From: Phycisphaerales bacterium
GTDB taxonomy: Bacteria; Planctomycetota; Phycisphaerae; SM23-33; FEN-1343
Assembly: GCA_003171335.1 (NCBI GenBank)
Contig: PMYD01000014.1
Location: forward strand, 1-53,537
DNA: 53,537 nt
Reading direction: 5' to 3'
Both the position numbers and the translations under genes were made by a program. Each line of letters starts with the position of its first letter. The stretch's first letter is position 1. This document shows, one piece after another, positions 37,208-45,742 of this stretch. The notes beneath the pieces were generated by a model that did no database searches, was not told the origin of the DNA, and saw only the letters and a list, made by a program, of their open reading frames with translations.

Positions 37208-38242
37208 ATGGCGGCTGATCGCGAAACATTCGCCCCCGAAGAACTGGCCCTCTGCCTCAACCGCTACGACCTGGGCGAGATCCGCTCCATCCGGCCGTTC
37301 CTGCGCGGCTCGCCGCAGGCGCCCAAGGTGCTCATCGAATGCGAGCGCGGGCGGTTCCTGTTCAAGCGGCGGCCGCGCGGCCGCGATCAACGCGAACACG
37401 TGCAGTTCGCCCACCGGCTGCAGATCTTCCTGTCGGAACGCGGCTTCCCACTGCCGCACCTGGTGGCCACGCGCGACCGCTTCGAGTCGATGCTCGTGGT
37501 GGAAGGGTCGATCTACGAGTTGTTCCAGTTCGTCGAGGGCGAGGACTATGACCGCTCCATGCTGGACACGGCGGCCGCGGGCGCGGCCCTGGGCACGTTT
37601 CACCAGCTCGCCGAACGCTACGCCTCGCCCAAAGCCCCTGTCGACTGGCATTACCACGACCGGCCGGCCGTCCGCGGCGCCATTGCCGAGTCCGCCCAGT
37701 CGCTGGGCGATTCCAGCGATATCGACGAGCGGACCGCGCAGGTGAAGCACCTTCAAGGCCTGTACAGCCGCTGCGCCGACCGCGCCAATGAACTGGGCCT
37801 GCGCGACTGGCCGGCCCAGATTATTCACGGCGACTGGCACCCGGGCAACATGCTCTTCGACGATCGCGGCGTGGCGGCCGTGATGGACTACGATTCGGCC
37901 CGCGTGGCCCCGCGCGTGCTTGATATCGCCAACGGCGCCCTCCAGTTCAGCATCCTGGCCGGCGGCGATGATCCGCGGCTGTGGCCCGGCGAGACGGACT
38001 TGGCCCGCCTGGCCGAGTTCCTTCGCGGCTACCGCTCCACGGCTCGCCCGCTGGAGCCGGCGATGCTGGAGGCCCTGCCGCCCCTCATGTGCGAAGCCAT
38101 GATCGCCGAGGCCGTTGGACCCATCGCGGCCACCGGCACCTTCGGCCGCCTGGAAGGCTTCCCCTTCCTCCAGATGATCGCCCGCAAGGCGCAGTGGATG
38201 ATGGAGCATGGGAAGGAAATGGCAGCGGCGATCGGGACTTGA
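37208..38242 (+). CDS. Aminoglycoside-phosphotransferase-fold kinase
   Basis: 344 residues of the APH/choline-kinase-like fold. The catalytic loop is IIHGDWHPGNMLFD (about 209-222), and the DFG-like metal site is VMDYDSARVAPRVLDIAN (about 229-246). Relatives include homoserine kinase type II, CotS-like spore proteins, choline kinases and antibiotic kinases, and I cannot choose among them. No resistance context is visible. An ATG at 37208 follows a repeat. The product is cytoplasmic. Confidence 0.82.
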   Translation: MAADRETFAPEELALCLNRYDLGEIRSIRPFLRGSPQAPKVLIECERGRFLFKRRPRGRDQREHVQFAHRLQIFLSERGFPLPHLVATRDRFESMLVVEGSIYELFQFVEGEDYDRSMLDTAAAGAALGTFHQLAERYASPKAPVDWHYHDRPAVRGAIAESAQSLGDSSDIDERTAQVKHLQGLYSRCADRANELGLRDWPAQIIHGDWHPGNMLFDDRGVAAVMDYDSARVAPRVLDIANGALQFSILAGGDDPRLWPGETDLARLAEFLRGYRSTARPLEPAMLEALPPLMCEAMIAEAVGPIAATGTFGRLEGFPFLQMIARKAQWMMEHGKEMAAAIGT

Positions 38243-38274
38243 GCAACGAATGATCGAGCTGCCATTTTCAGGCG

Positions 38275-38365
38275 AAAGCCCCGAAGGGGCGGCGGACCGT
38301 AGCCGGGGGCGTGAGCCCCCGGATCGTGTCCGTTCTTCCGGCAAAGCCCCGAAGGGGCGAAAGAT
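38275..38365. repeat. REP unit, GTAG/CCGGGGGC family, left of the RAYT gene
   Basis: A CCCCGAAGGGGC hairpin, then GTAG at 38299 with CCGGGGGCGTGAGCCCCCGG, then another CCCCGAAGGGGC hairpin. It faces an inverted unit at about 38893-38984, on the far side of the transposase gene. Confidence 0.85.
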
Positions 38366-38395
38366 CGACAACAAATCCAGCCGCAACACTCTGCT

Positions 38396-38836
38396 TCACA
38401 GATACTTCGGGTCAAAGTCAATCCCATGCCGTTTCAGCAAACGCCGCAATTCATCATCGAACGAGATTCGCTTGTGATGCTCGGCCTGGCCGCTGATATA
38501 CCGCACCACCCGGCTGAGCACTGACGGCGACACCGTGAAAGCGGAGTAACCATCTTGCCACGAGAAATCCCGCATCTGCGGCACTTGCTCGTGCAACCAT
38601 TTGGAAGAATTGGTTTTCACGACTCGCACGATATCGGCCACGGCCTGCGTCGCCGGCAGACTCACTGCCAGATGAATGTGATCAGCCGGGCCATCGCCGG
38701 CAACGAGTTGGCCGCCCTCACCGTGAATGATTCCCCCGATGTAGTCCCGCACTCGCGGACGAATGTCGTCGTCGAGAAACATTTTTCGTTCTTTTGTGGA
38801 GAACACGATGTGATACAGCAGTCGCGTGTAGGCCAT
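38396..38836 (-). CDS. REP-associated tyrosine transposase (RAYT, Y1/HUH)
   Basis: 146 residues of the IS200/IS605-like Y1 transposase family. The HUH motif is HIHLAV (His53, His55). The catalytic tyrosine is most likely Tyr113 in VRYISGQAEHH, preceded by WQDGYSAFTVS. The start is ATG 38836 with AGGA upstream; the open frame beyond it runs into REP sequence. RAYTs nick and move REP hairpins with a 5-prime GTAG. This gene is enclosed by two inverted REPs of that form, and further copies lie at 1440-1599 and 49915-50068. All expected active-site residues are present. Confidence 0.92.
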   Translation of the reverse strand: MAYTRLLYHIVFSTKERKMFLDDDIRPRVRDYIGGIIHGEGGQLVAGDGPADHIHLAVSLPATQAVADIVRVVKTNSSKWLHEQVPQMRDFSWQDGYSAFTVSPSVLSRVVRYISGQAEHHKRISFDDELRRLLKRHGIDFDPKYL

Positions 38837-38892
38837 TCTTGACCAATCCTTTCTGATCTGTGTGGCAAGACAGTCGGCGCACATTTTCCCAG

Positions 38893-38984
38893 TTTCTTTC
38901 GCCCCTTCGGGGCTCCGGAGAAACAAGGGGGGACATGCTACCGGGGGCTGACGCCCCCGGCTACGGTCCTCCGCCCCTTCGGGG
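38893..38984. repeat. REP unit, GTAG/CCGGGGGC family, right of the RAYT gene
   Basis: Inverted relative to the unit at 38275: a GCCCCTTCGGGGC hairpin, then CCGGGGGCTGACGCCCCCGG ending in CTAC at 38964, then a second GCCCCTTCGGGGC hairpin. Confidence 0.85.
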
Positions 38985-38995
38985 CTGAACCGGCG

Positions 38996-40090
38996 TCACC
39001 GATACGTCCCCACTTTCAGCCCGTACTCCAGGAAAAACTTGTACGTCGCATATTCGATGCGCGGAGAGACGCTATGGTCGGTGTGCAGGATATACCCGCC
39101 CTCGGCCATGGCGGCGGGGAGCTTGGCGTCCAGTTCGGCTTTGACGCGGGTGAGGTTGTTGGTCTCCAGGGCGCGGATGTCCATCCCGCCAAAGAGCGCG
39201 ATGCGGCCGCCGAAGCGCTGCTTCAGGTGCACCAGGTCCATACCGGCCTTGACCTCCATGGCCTGGAGGCAGTTCATGCCCGCCTCGATCAGGCCCTCCA
39301 CCAGCGGCTCGACGTAGCCGCACGAATGCACAATTACCGGCAGCTTGCGCTGGCGGGCGAAGTCGAAGGTCCGCTTGTGGGCCGGGAAGAGGATTTCCTT
39401 GTACATGGCCGGCGACATGAAGGGTTTGCCTTTAAAACCCATGTCCTCGTAATAGAACATCCCATCAGGCAAGCCCTCTTCCGCGAAAAGCATCTCCTGG
39501 AGGTTCAGCGTCAGCTCGGCGTACACTGCACACATGTCCTTGACCCAGTCGGGATCGAGCGCCATGCCCATGAGCATGTTCTCGTGGCCGCACATGGGGT
39601 GCATCAGCTCGAAGACATTGAGGCCCGCCCAGACGAAAAACAGGTTGTGCCGCTGGCAGTACTGGCGAACATCGCGATACGACTTGAAGTCGATCCGCCG
39701 GCGAAGCGTGGCCGGATCGATCAGGAAGGGCCGAACGTGCTGCTCCCAGCTTGAGCGGTCCTTCACCAGGAAATCGACGTGCTCGGGCGTCCCGGACTTG
39801 TTCTTCCACCAGCGCAGCAGCGAGCCGTTGCCGCTGCGGACCAGCTTGGTTTCCTCCGTCTCTTCGACCACCTGGTCAACATGATCCAGGTTGGCGACCA
39901 TGTTGAACCAGCCGGATGTGCGGATGTCGTGACCGAAGTGGTCGGCCAGGTCCTCCTCCGCGCGCACGTGCCCCTGCCTAACCCAGGCCGCCTGGGTATC
40001 CGGCCAGAACGACTCGGACACGCCCACGCGGTCGGGCGGCTGGAGGTGAAGAATCCGGTGGATGCGCTCCTTGGCGGTCAGCTCGTTCAT
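38996..40090 (-). CDS. URO-D-family protein (methyltransferase-like), second paralogue
   Basis: A 364-residue member of the uroporphyrinogen decarboxylase superfamily, clearly diverged from the protein at 282-1403. VIVHSCGYVEPLVEGLIEAGMNC, followed by the Glu of AMEVKAGMD, matches the His-x-Cys...Glu pattern that binds zinc in MtaA/MtbA-like methyltransferases. FGGMDIRAL and ILHTDHSVSP are other family landmarks. The start at 40090 has GGGAGAGG upstream; the longer open frame (to 40249) is rejected. The right REP of the RAYT element ends just past its stop codon. Substrate unknown. Confidence 0.82.
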   Translation of the reverse strand: MNELTAKERIHRILHLQPPDRVGVSESFWPDTQAAWVRQGHVRAEEDLADHFGHDIRTSGWFNMVANLDHVDQVVEETEETKLVRSGNGSLLRWWKNKSGTPEHVDFLVKDRSSWEQHVRPFLIDPATLRRRIDFKSYRDVRQYCQRHNLFFVWAGLNVFELMHPMCGHENMLMGMALDPDWVKDMCAVYAELTLNLQEMLFAEEGLPDGMFYYEDMGFKGKPFMSPAMYKEILFPAHKRTFDFARQRKLPVIVHSCGYVEPLVEGLIEAGMNCLQAMEVKAGMDLVHLKQRFGGRIALFGGMDIRALETNNLTRVKAELDAKLPAAMAEGGYILHTDHSVSPRIEYATYKFFLEYGLKVGTYR

Positions 40091-40264
40091 GGGCCTCTCC
40101 CGGGCAAAGGTATAACCGGCCGGGGAGAAGCTGAAAACAGCAAATCGACATTTCCGGAAGACCGCGGCACAAGCGGAATGAGCCCGCGGAACGGAGTTGC
40201 CTGGTTGTTCAAACAGCATGCTGGCCAGGGGGGATCCCCTGGCCAGCATGATTCACACTCTGAA

Positions 40265-41524
40265 TCACTCTGCGGGCGCCGTGGCCGGCTCCGAGCCTCC
40301 CGGTGCTGTGGTGGGCTTGGCCGGCAGGTCCGCCTCGGCGACATCCGTCACGTGCAGGTCGCCGTAGATGACCTTGTAGGTCTCGCTGCCTTCGGGCTTG
40401 TACCAGAAAATGGCGGTCTGGGCATCGCCGAGTTTGACTCCCGCCCCGGCATACGAGGCCGTGGGCGAAGAGTTGATGATCACGACCGCCCGCGCGATGG
40501 TCTGGGCCAGGTCCACCTGCTCCTGCTTGCTCATATTCTCGTTCGCCCCGGGCAATTTTACGCCCTTCTTGGCAGCCGCCATGACGTCCTGGAGAAGCCG
40601 GGACGTTTCGAAGATTGAGTCCGGAAACGCACCTTCGCGAACCAGCGCCCACATGGAAAGCAGCTTGACCACATCGTCAATCGACGGGTTCTTAATGCTG
40701 AGGGCCATGTCCTGCACCTTGTAGCCTTCCGGGACCTCCAGGCTGAAGAGGCTCGCAGCCAGCGGCTCGTTGAAGCGGAATTCCGTGCAGAGCATGCTTG
40801 TCTTGGCGCTGGGAATGTCCATGGACATCTCCAGCGGCTGGCCCGTGCCGGCATCGACCCATAGGTCGATCGTCTGTTGGCCCTGCTGGACGCGGAAGCC
40901 CTTGGCCGCCCGCCCGTTGATCTCGCGGTGGCCGATCTCAATCCCTTTTTCCTTGGCCATCAGACTGAACTTATTGGCGAAGTTCTCTTGGTCGATTTTT
41001 GCCCGGGCCTGCTCGTCCAGTCCTGACAGCGCAAAACGCATCGCCAGCTTCTGCGCGGGAACGAGGTTCAGCATGATCCCCGCCTTCATATCGACGACGG
41101 CACTGACCGGCTGGGGGCCCAGCCAGTCCTGCCTCATCAGGCCAGGCTCCATGAAACTGTATTTCACCTTCATTTCGCCCATGACGGGCACCTGCATGGT
41201 CATCGTGAACGTCAGGGTCTGGATGTTGCTGATCTGCTTGGCCACGTCGGCCCAGGCCACGGTGGCCGAGCGGGACATCAAGAATCCTGCAACGCCGACG
41301 ATTCCGGCCGCGACAAAGAGCACAGCAGCGATTCGCAGTATGCGTTTCATCGGGAATTCTCTTTTCAGTTTGAATGTTCCGCCGCCTTCCCGCTGGCGGG
41401 CCAAGACAGCCTCGGCCGCGGCCGCAAGAAGTTGTGGCGGCACTTCGGGGACCGGGCAGGCCCGCAGGTGTGCGGCCGCCTGATCCAGCAGGTCATCAGG
41501 CAACTTGTCAGGCACACGCTTCAT
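40265..41524 (-). CDS. Membrane anti-sigma-like protein with LolA/RseB-like sensor domain
   Basis: 419 residues. The N-terminal cytoplasmic part (1-58) is followed by one membrane helix (about 62-83) and a periplasmic domain. That domain resembles the LolA/LppX/RseB fold (IQTLTFTMTMQVPVMGEMKVKYSFMEPGLMR in pieces, GFRVQQGQQTIDLWVDAGTGQPLEM, FNEPLAASLFSLEVPEGY). A further C-terminal stretch of about 150 residues ends in a Pro/Ala/Thr-rich tail. Its ATG overlaps the stop of the sigma factor gene (ATGA), a classic sigma/anti-sigma arrangement. It probably senses an envelope signal and holds the sigma factor. No zinc anti-sigma motif is seen. Confidence 0.75.
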   Translation of the reverse strand: MKRVPDKLPDDLLDQAAAHLRACPVPEVPPQLLAAAAEAVLARQREGGGTFKLKREFPMKRILRIAAVLFVAAGIVGVAGFLMSRSATVAWADVAKQISNIQTLTFTMTMQVPVMGEMKVKYSFMEPGLMRQDWLGPQPVSAVVDMKAGIMLNLVPAQKLAMRFALSGLDEQARAKIDQENFANKFSLMAKEKGIEIGHREINGRAAKGFRVQQGQQTIDLWVDAGTGQPLEMSMDIPSAKTSMLCTEFRFNEPLAASLFSLEVPEGYKVQDMALSIKNPSIDDVVKLLSMWALVREGAFPDSIFETSRLLQDVMAAAKKGVKLPGANENMSKQEQVDLAQTIARAVVIINSSPTASYAGAGVKLGDAQTAIFWYKPEGSETYKVIYGDLHVTDVAEADLPAKPTTAPGGSEPATAPAE

Positions 41525-42045
41525 GGCGTTAATCCTCGGCGATGAAGCTCCACATCGTTCTTCAGCAGCCGCCGCAGCGTGCGCCTGGCCCGGTGCAACA
41601 TCACGGCCACGGCCGGCAGACTTACGTCCAGTTCGGCGGCGATCTGCCGATAGCTCAGCTCCTGCACGGCCCGCAGGCAAAACACCTCGGCCTGCCGCAC
41701 GGGCAGATGGGCCAGGGCCGTGCGCAGGCGATCGGTCAGTTCGCCGTTGATACTCGGGTGCGAGGGATCCGCCTCATCGCCCGCCACGCCGGACCAGTCA
41801 TCCAAGCCGATCGCCCGCCCCTCGCTGCGCCGGCGCCGGCGCAGCAGGTCCAACGAGCGGTGCGTGGCCAGGCGTACCAGCAGCGCGTTCCAGTCGCGCA
41901 CCGTGCGGCCGCGGGAATAGTCCAGGGCCGAAAGGAAGGTCTCCTGCACGGCATCGGCGGCGTCGGCCTCGTTGCCGACCAGCCGGTATGCCGTGCGCCA
42001 GAGGCGCGGCCCGTGCTCAGTCACGATCGCTTGCCAGTCCGTCAT
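41521..42045 (-). CDS. ECF RNA polymerase sigma factor
   Basis: 174 residues. Region 2 (about 10-75) includes YRLVGNEADAADAVQETFLSAL, which recognises the -10 element. Region 4 (about 105-165) has LPVRQAEVFCLRAVQELSYRQIAAELDVSLPAVAVMLHRAR, the helix-turn-helix for the -35 element. The gene is translationally coupled with the membrane protein downstream, its likely anti-sigma factor. Target genes are not evident. Confidence 0.92.
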   Translation of the reverse strand: MTDWQAIVTEHGPRLWRTAYRLVGNEADAADAVQETFLSALDYSRGRTVRDWNALLVRLATHRSLDLLRRRRRSEGRAIGLDDWSGVAGDEADPSHPSINGELTDRLRTALAHLPVRQAEVFCLRAVQELSYRQIAAELDVSLPAVAVMLHRARRTLRRLLKNDVELHRRGLTP

Positions 42046-42140
42046 CCGGATTGCCCCAAGGGCCCTCAGTCACACCCGTTCAAATGAATAGGCGTTGGTC
42101 GCCCCGGATTTGTTACACGAAAAATCGCAAGAACTGCGAT

Positions 42141-43538
42141 TCAGGGATTGGACAGGTATCGAATTGCCTCGCGAATCTCGCTGTCCATCACATCCTCGTG
42201 CACGGCCACGGTTCCCAGGTGCACGGCGGGCAGCACGAAGCGCAGCCGGCCGGCGCGGGCTTTCTTGTCCAGCCGCATGGTGGCCAGCAGGGTGTCGGCG
42301 CTGAGGCCCGGCAGCCGGATGGGCAGGTTCAGACGGGCCAGCAGGCGCTCGATGCGGGCGGCATCATCGGCCGCCAGCAGCCCGCGGGCCACGGCGATGC
42401 GGTCGGCCGCGACCATGCCCAGCGCCACGCAGTGGCCGTGCCGCAGATAGTCGCCGTCGGCCGCGCCGCCGAACCCATAGGCGGATTCAATGGCGTGCCC
42501 GATCGTGTGACCGAAATTCAGGTGCGAGCGCGGCCCTTTATCCTGCTCGTGCTCGTCGGCGGCGACGACGGCCGCCTTGATCGCCACGTTGCGAGCGGTC
42601 AATTCGCCCATCACGTCCGTGCCGGCGGCCGACAGCGAGCCGGCACCGGCGGCAGCGGCGCGCGGCCGCAGATCCTCGGCGTGCTGCTCGATCCAGCCGA
42701 TCAGCGCGGCATCGCGGATGACGCCATGCTTGATGCACTCGGCCAGGCCGCTGGAGATTTCCACGGCCGCCAGGGTGCCCAGCACTTGCGGATCGATGAG
42801 CACGGCCCGCGGCTGGTGGAAGGCGCCGATCAGGTTCTTGCCGGCGGAGTGGTCGACGCCGGTCTTACCGCCCACGCTGGAATCGACATCCGCCAGCAGC
42901 GTCGTGGGCACCTGCACGAAGGGCACGCCGCGCAGCAACGTGGCGGCCACGAAGCCCGCCACATCGCCGACGACCCCGCCGCCTAAAGCCACGATCACGC
43001 TGGCACGGTCCGGCGGCGTGGGGGCCGCGAAGATCTGGTCGAAGAGCGTCGCGACCGTCAGCAGCGTCTTGTGCATCTCGCCGGCGGGAAAGCTGGCCAC
43101 GTGGACGGCAAATCCGGCCGCCGCCAGCGCCGCCGTCGCGCGAGTGGCGTACAGCGGGCGCACGTTGCTGTCGGTGATGATGAAGGCCGCATGCCCGGTG
43201 GTCGCCGCACGCGTGGCCGGGCCGATCTCGTCCAACAGTCCGGGCTTGATGCGGATGTCATAGCCGCGCTGGCCCAGTTCCACCCGGACCTGCCGGCTGG
43301 CGCCGATCTTGTGGATGCTCAGAACCCCCTGGCTCGCCTGGAATCGCTCGACCTGGCGCGCCAGTTCGGGATCGACGCCCTCCTGCGCCGGCCCGCCGCC
43401 CTCCTGGGCTGCGGAGGGCGAGGAATGACCACCGGCGCCTCGGCGAGGCCGCAGCGCGGCCATCCAGCGTGCGATCACGTAGCCGATCAGCACGATCAGA
43501 ATCAGGCCGTAAATGCCGTACAGCGCTATTGAGCCCAT
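42141..43538 (-). CDS. aroB: 3-dehydroquinate synthase with N-terminal membrane anchor
   Basis: 465 residues as annotated. It converts DAHP to 3-dehydroquinate in aromatic synthesis. The enzyme core starts near residue 86 (VELGQRGYDIRIKPG). NAD and metal motifs are VALGGGVVGDVAGFVAAT, the Glu in SSGLAECIKHG, and His residues in FGHTIGHAIE. Ahead of it lie a hydrophobic helix (about 5-24) and a Gly/Ser/Glu-rich linker, not found in standard AroB. A GTG at 43283 would give a normal-length soluble enzyme, so the extension could also be a non-translated or alternative form. No strong ribosome-binding site is visible at either start. Confidence 0.9.
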   Translation of the reverse strand: MGSIALYGIYGLILIVLIGYVIARWMAALRPRRGAGGHSSPSAAQEGGGPAQEGVDPELARQVERFQASQGVLSIHKIGASRQVRVELGQRGYDIRIKPGLLDEIGPATRAATTGHAAFIITDSNVRPLYATRATAALAAAGFAVHVASFPAGEMHKTLLTVATLFDQIFAAPTPPDRASVIVALGGGVVGDVAGFVAATLLRGVPFVQVPTTLLADVDSSVGGKTGVDHSAGKNLIGAFHQPRAVLIDPQVLGTLAAVEISSGLAECIKHGVIRDAALIGWIEQHAEDLRPRAAAAGAGSLSAAGTDVMGELTARNVAIKAAVVAADEHEQDKGPRSHLNFGHTIGHAIESAYGFGGAADGDYLRHGHCVALGMVAADRIAVARGLLAADDAARIERLLARLNLPIRLPGLSADTLLATMRLDKKARAGRLRFVLPAVHLGTVAVHEDVMDSEIREAIRYLSNP

Positions 43539-43667
43539 GGGGCACCAAGAACACCTTCCACGCAGACATGTGTACACGAAAACTGCAATTCATTCCAGAA
43601 ATTGCCAAGAGGCGTTCCCCGGCCTGGCGGCCACGTGCGCCCATGACGGCGTCCGCCCAAACTGACA

Positions 43668-43699
43668 CGCCCCGGCCAGTCACCAGGACGGCCGGGGCG
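43668..43699. terminator. Strong hairpin downstream of the pseudopilin/anti-sigma gene
   Basis: Arms CGCCCCGGCC (43668-43677) and GGCCGGGGCG (43690-43699). It lies 36 bases after the gene ending at 43735 on the minus strand. There is no T run, so termination efficiency is doubtful. Confidence 0.4.
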
Positions 43700-43734
43700 C
43701 TCAGAGGAGGAGCCTTCTCAAGGCAGAGGGTTTC

Positions 43735-44760
43735 TTATGGGTTTTCCAGGAAGCTGGGCAGCAGGAAGCTATCGGTCGCCTGCGCCGGTTTCTCGATGCC
43801 CCGGTAAGAGTCAACACCTTGGGCCAGCCAGATGTTGTCGTGATTGACGCCCACGTTGGCCGAGGTGACCAGCGCCGCGTGCAGATCCAGAAACAGCACG
43901 GCCTGGTCGCGCCCGGCATGGTTGGGCGAAAGCGCCCAGTTCAGCCGCGCCGGGTCGAACTTGCCATCCATGAAGACCGGCGTGCGATCGGCCAGAATCG
44001 CCATCGAGGCCGCCGCCCCGGCGGGCAGGCCTTCGCCGCTGATACGCAGCGGCTGGCTGGTCAGGGAGTGCTGGTAGCTGTAGTCGATGTAATGCCCGCT
44101 GGGGAAATCGATCAGGCCGGAGACCTGCACGCCCTGCCCCGCGGCCGAAGAATTCGCCGCCGGGCACTGGAACAGGTACATCGGGGCATAGCCGCCGTGG
44201 ATCAGCGCCCACAAGTTGCGGCTGTTGCTGATGGTGACGCGACCGGGCGCGTTCATCAGCCAGGCGGCCTGGTCGGCGCGGGTGAATGGAAGTTGCCCAT
44301 CACTGTCGGCGGCAAAGCGGGCCAGGCCCCCGCCGATCTGCCCGGCCTGGCTCTGGCAGGCGTAGTCCTGGGCCTGGTGGCGGGCGTTCTGGAAGCTGGG
44401 CAGCAGCAGTCCCACGCCGATGACCAGCAAAGCGGCCATCGCGCCCAGTTCCTTGAGCGTGAAGGTCGGGTGGCTGGTGCGGCCGGTTCGGGCCGCTTCG
44501 CGGTCCAGCAGCATCCGCGTCCGGGCTGCCGAGGCCACAGCGGCCAAAGTTCGTTGAATCACCAGGGGCGAGGGGGCGGGGGCGTCATAGCGGTCCAACA
44601 GGCCAAACAGGCTCTTGGCCTTGGCCACGCGCCGGGCAAATTCGCTGTCGGCCCCGACGCGCTGCTCGAGCAGCTCGCGCTGGTCCGCCGTGCATTGCCC
44701 CGCCGCCAGGTCGATCGCCAGTTCATCATCCGTGCGTTTGCGATTTGCCGAATCACTCAT
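43735..44760 (-). CDS. Anti-sigma-like protein fused to a pseudopilin/DUF1559-like domain
   Basis: 341 residues. Residues 1-95 are cytoplasmic and resemble the N-terminal part of membrane anti-sigma factors (TDDELAIDLAAGQ, LLEQRVGADSEFARRVAKAK). Then comes FTLKELGAMAALLVIGVGLL (about 100-120), close to the type IV prepilin N-motif FTLxEL but with Thr before it. The rest resembles planctomycete pseudopilins: CQSQAGQIGGGLARFAADSDGQLPF, and near the end NHAGRDQAVLFLDLHAALV, like the H-X9-DG signature. An alternative start at 44877 overlaps the sigma gene stop (ATGA). It presumably pairs with the sigma factor upstream. Confidence 0.7.
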   Translation of the reverse strand: MSDSANRKRTDDELAIDLAAGQCTADQRELLEQRVGADSEFARRVAKAKSLFGLLDRYDAPAPSPLVIQRTLAAVASAARTRMLLDREAARTGRTSHPTFTLKELGAMAALLVIGVGLLLPSFQNARHQAQDYACQSQAGQIGGGLARFAADSDGQLPFTRADQAAWLMNAPGRVTISNSRNLWALIHGGYAPMYLFQCPAANSSAAGQGVQVSGLIDFPSGHYIDYSYQHSLTSQPLRISGEGLPAGAAASMAILADRTPVFMDGKFDPARLNWALSPNHAGRDQAVLFLDLHAALVTSANVGVNHDNIWLAQGVDSYRGIEKPAQATDSFLLPSFLENP

Positions 44761-44873
44761 TGCTGAATTGCCTTTGCCGGCCGCGAGTCCGCTCGCCGCC
44801 GCCTCCGTTCTTCTGGCCCACCGGGCCGCCTCCTCGATCTCACCGTAACGCCGTGGCCGCTCGAGTGGGCGGC

Positions 44874-45503
44874 TCATTCCTCGCCGAAGCGCTTGGCCAT
44901 GGCTTCCCAGCGGCGTGCGAAATGATTGACCGCCGCATGAAGCCGACTCTTGACGGTGCCCAGCGGCACGGCCAGGACGTCCGCGATTTCCTTGTACGGC
45001 AACTGCTGGAAATACCCGAGCAGGAGTACTTCTCTGAGGTGCTCGGGCATGTCCATCACTATCTTCTTTACGGCGTCGCGAAGCTCCTGGTTCTCCAGTT
45101 TCTCCAGAGGAAGATCGATATCCGCGGCCAGCAGGTCCACGTACGTGGTCGTGCTGTCCTCGCTGTCGGAAATGCGGGCATCCAGGGCGGAGGTCTGGCG
45201 GCGGCTGGCGCTGCGCAGGGCATCGCGGGCCTTGTTGGCGGCGATGGTGAATAGCCACGGCTTGAAGCGGCGCTCCGGATCGAAACGGTCCGCCGACATG
45301 TGCACCTGGAGCAGGGTATCCTGCAGCACATCATCAGCCAGCGTGCGATCGCCCAGGAAGCGGTACAGGAAGCGGTACAGCTCGCCGCTGCGGCGCTCCA
45401 CCAGGACCTCGAAGGCCCCTTTCTGCCCCGCGACGTGAAGCTGGAGCAGCTCCTCATCGCTGAGGCTCGCGGGCGTCCGCTCAGGTTTTTCCACAGGTTT
45501 CAA
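44874..45503 (-). CDS. ECF RNA polymerase sigma factor, second
   Basis: 209 residues. Region 2 includes YRFLGDRTLADDVLQDTLLQVHMSADRFDPERRFKPWLFTIAANKARD (given in part, about 45-95). Region 4 has MPEHLREVLLLGYFQQLPYKEIADVLAVPLGTVKSRLHAAV (about 155-195). The start is a TTG at 45503; a GTG at 45494 is also possible. It lies directly upstream of the pseudopilin-like anti-sigma candidate. The pyrimidine-rich repeat at 45524-45566 precedes it. Confidence 0.92.
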   Translation of the reverse strand: MKPVEKPERTPASLSDEELLQLHVAGQKGAFEVLVERRSGELYRFLYRFLGDRTLADDVLQDTLLQVHMSADRFDPERRFKPWLFTIAANKARDALRSASRRQTSALDARISDSEDSTTTYVDLLAADIDLPLEKLENQELRDAVKKIVMDMPEHLREVLLLGYFQQLPYKEIADVLAVPLGTVKSRLHAAVNHFARRWEAMAKRFGEE

Positions 45504-45742
45504 TATCGCTAACGCCGCCTTTACTCTGCTTTTCTCTGCTTTCTACTCTCTATCCTCTACTCTCTGGCGCTAGGGCGGTGTGACCGCCCAACGCCCGCTC
45601 CATTGTGCACATTGGGGGTCGCTGAAGCAACGCGCTTGCAGGTGAGAGGCGGGCGGGCTATCCTGAAGCATGGGCGCGGCCGCGGCGGTTCGACCTGCGG
45701 GCGCGGGTCCTATCGGGTTTGCTGACAAGCGGGAGATCATGT

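Noticed and set aside
37208..38242. Antibiotic-resistance aminoglycoside phosphotransferase
   Set aside because: Only the general kinase fold is visible; there is no resistance-specific motif, mobile context or cassette structure.
43735..45258. Full 507-codon frame for the pseudopilin-like gene
   Set aside because: The first 127 codons overlap the sigma factor gene in another frame and read as shadow sequence; starts at 44877 or 44760 are realistic.
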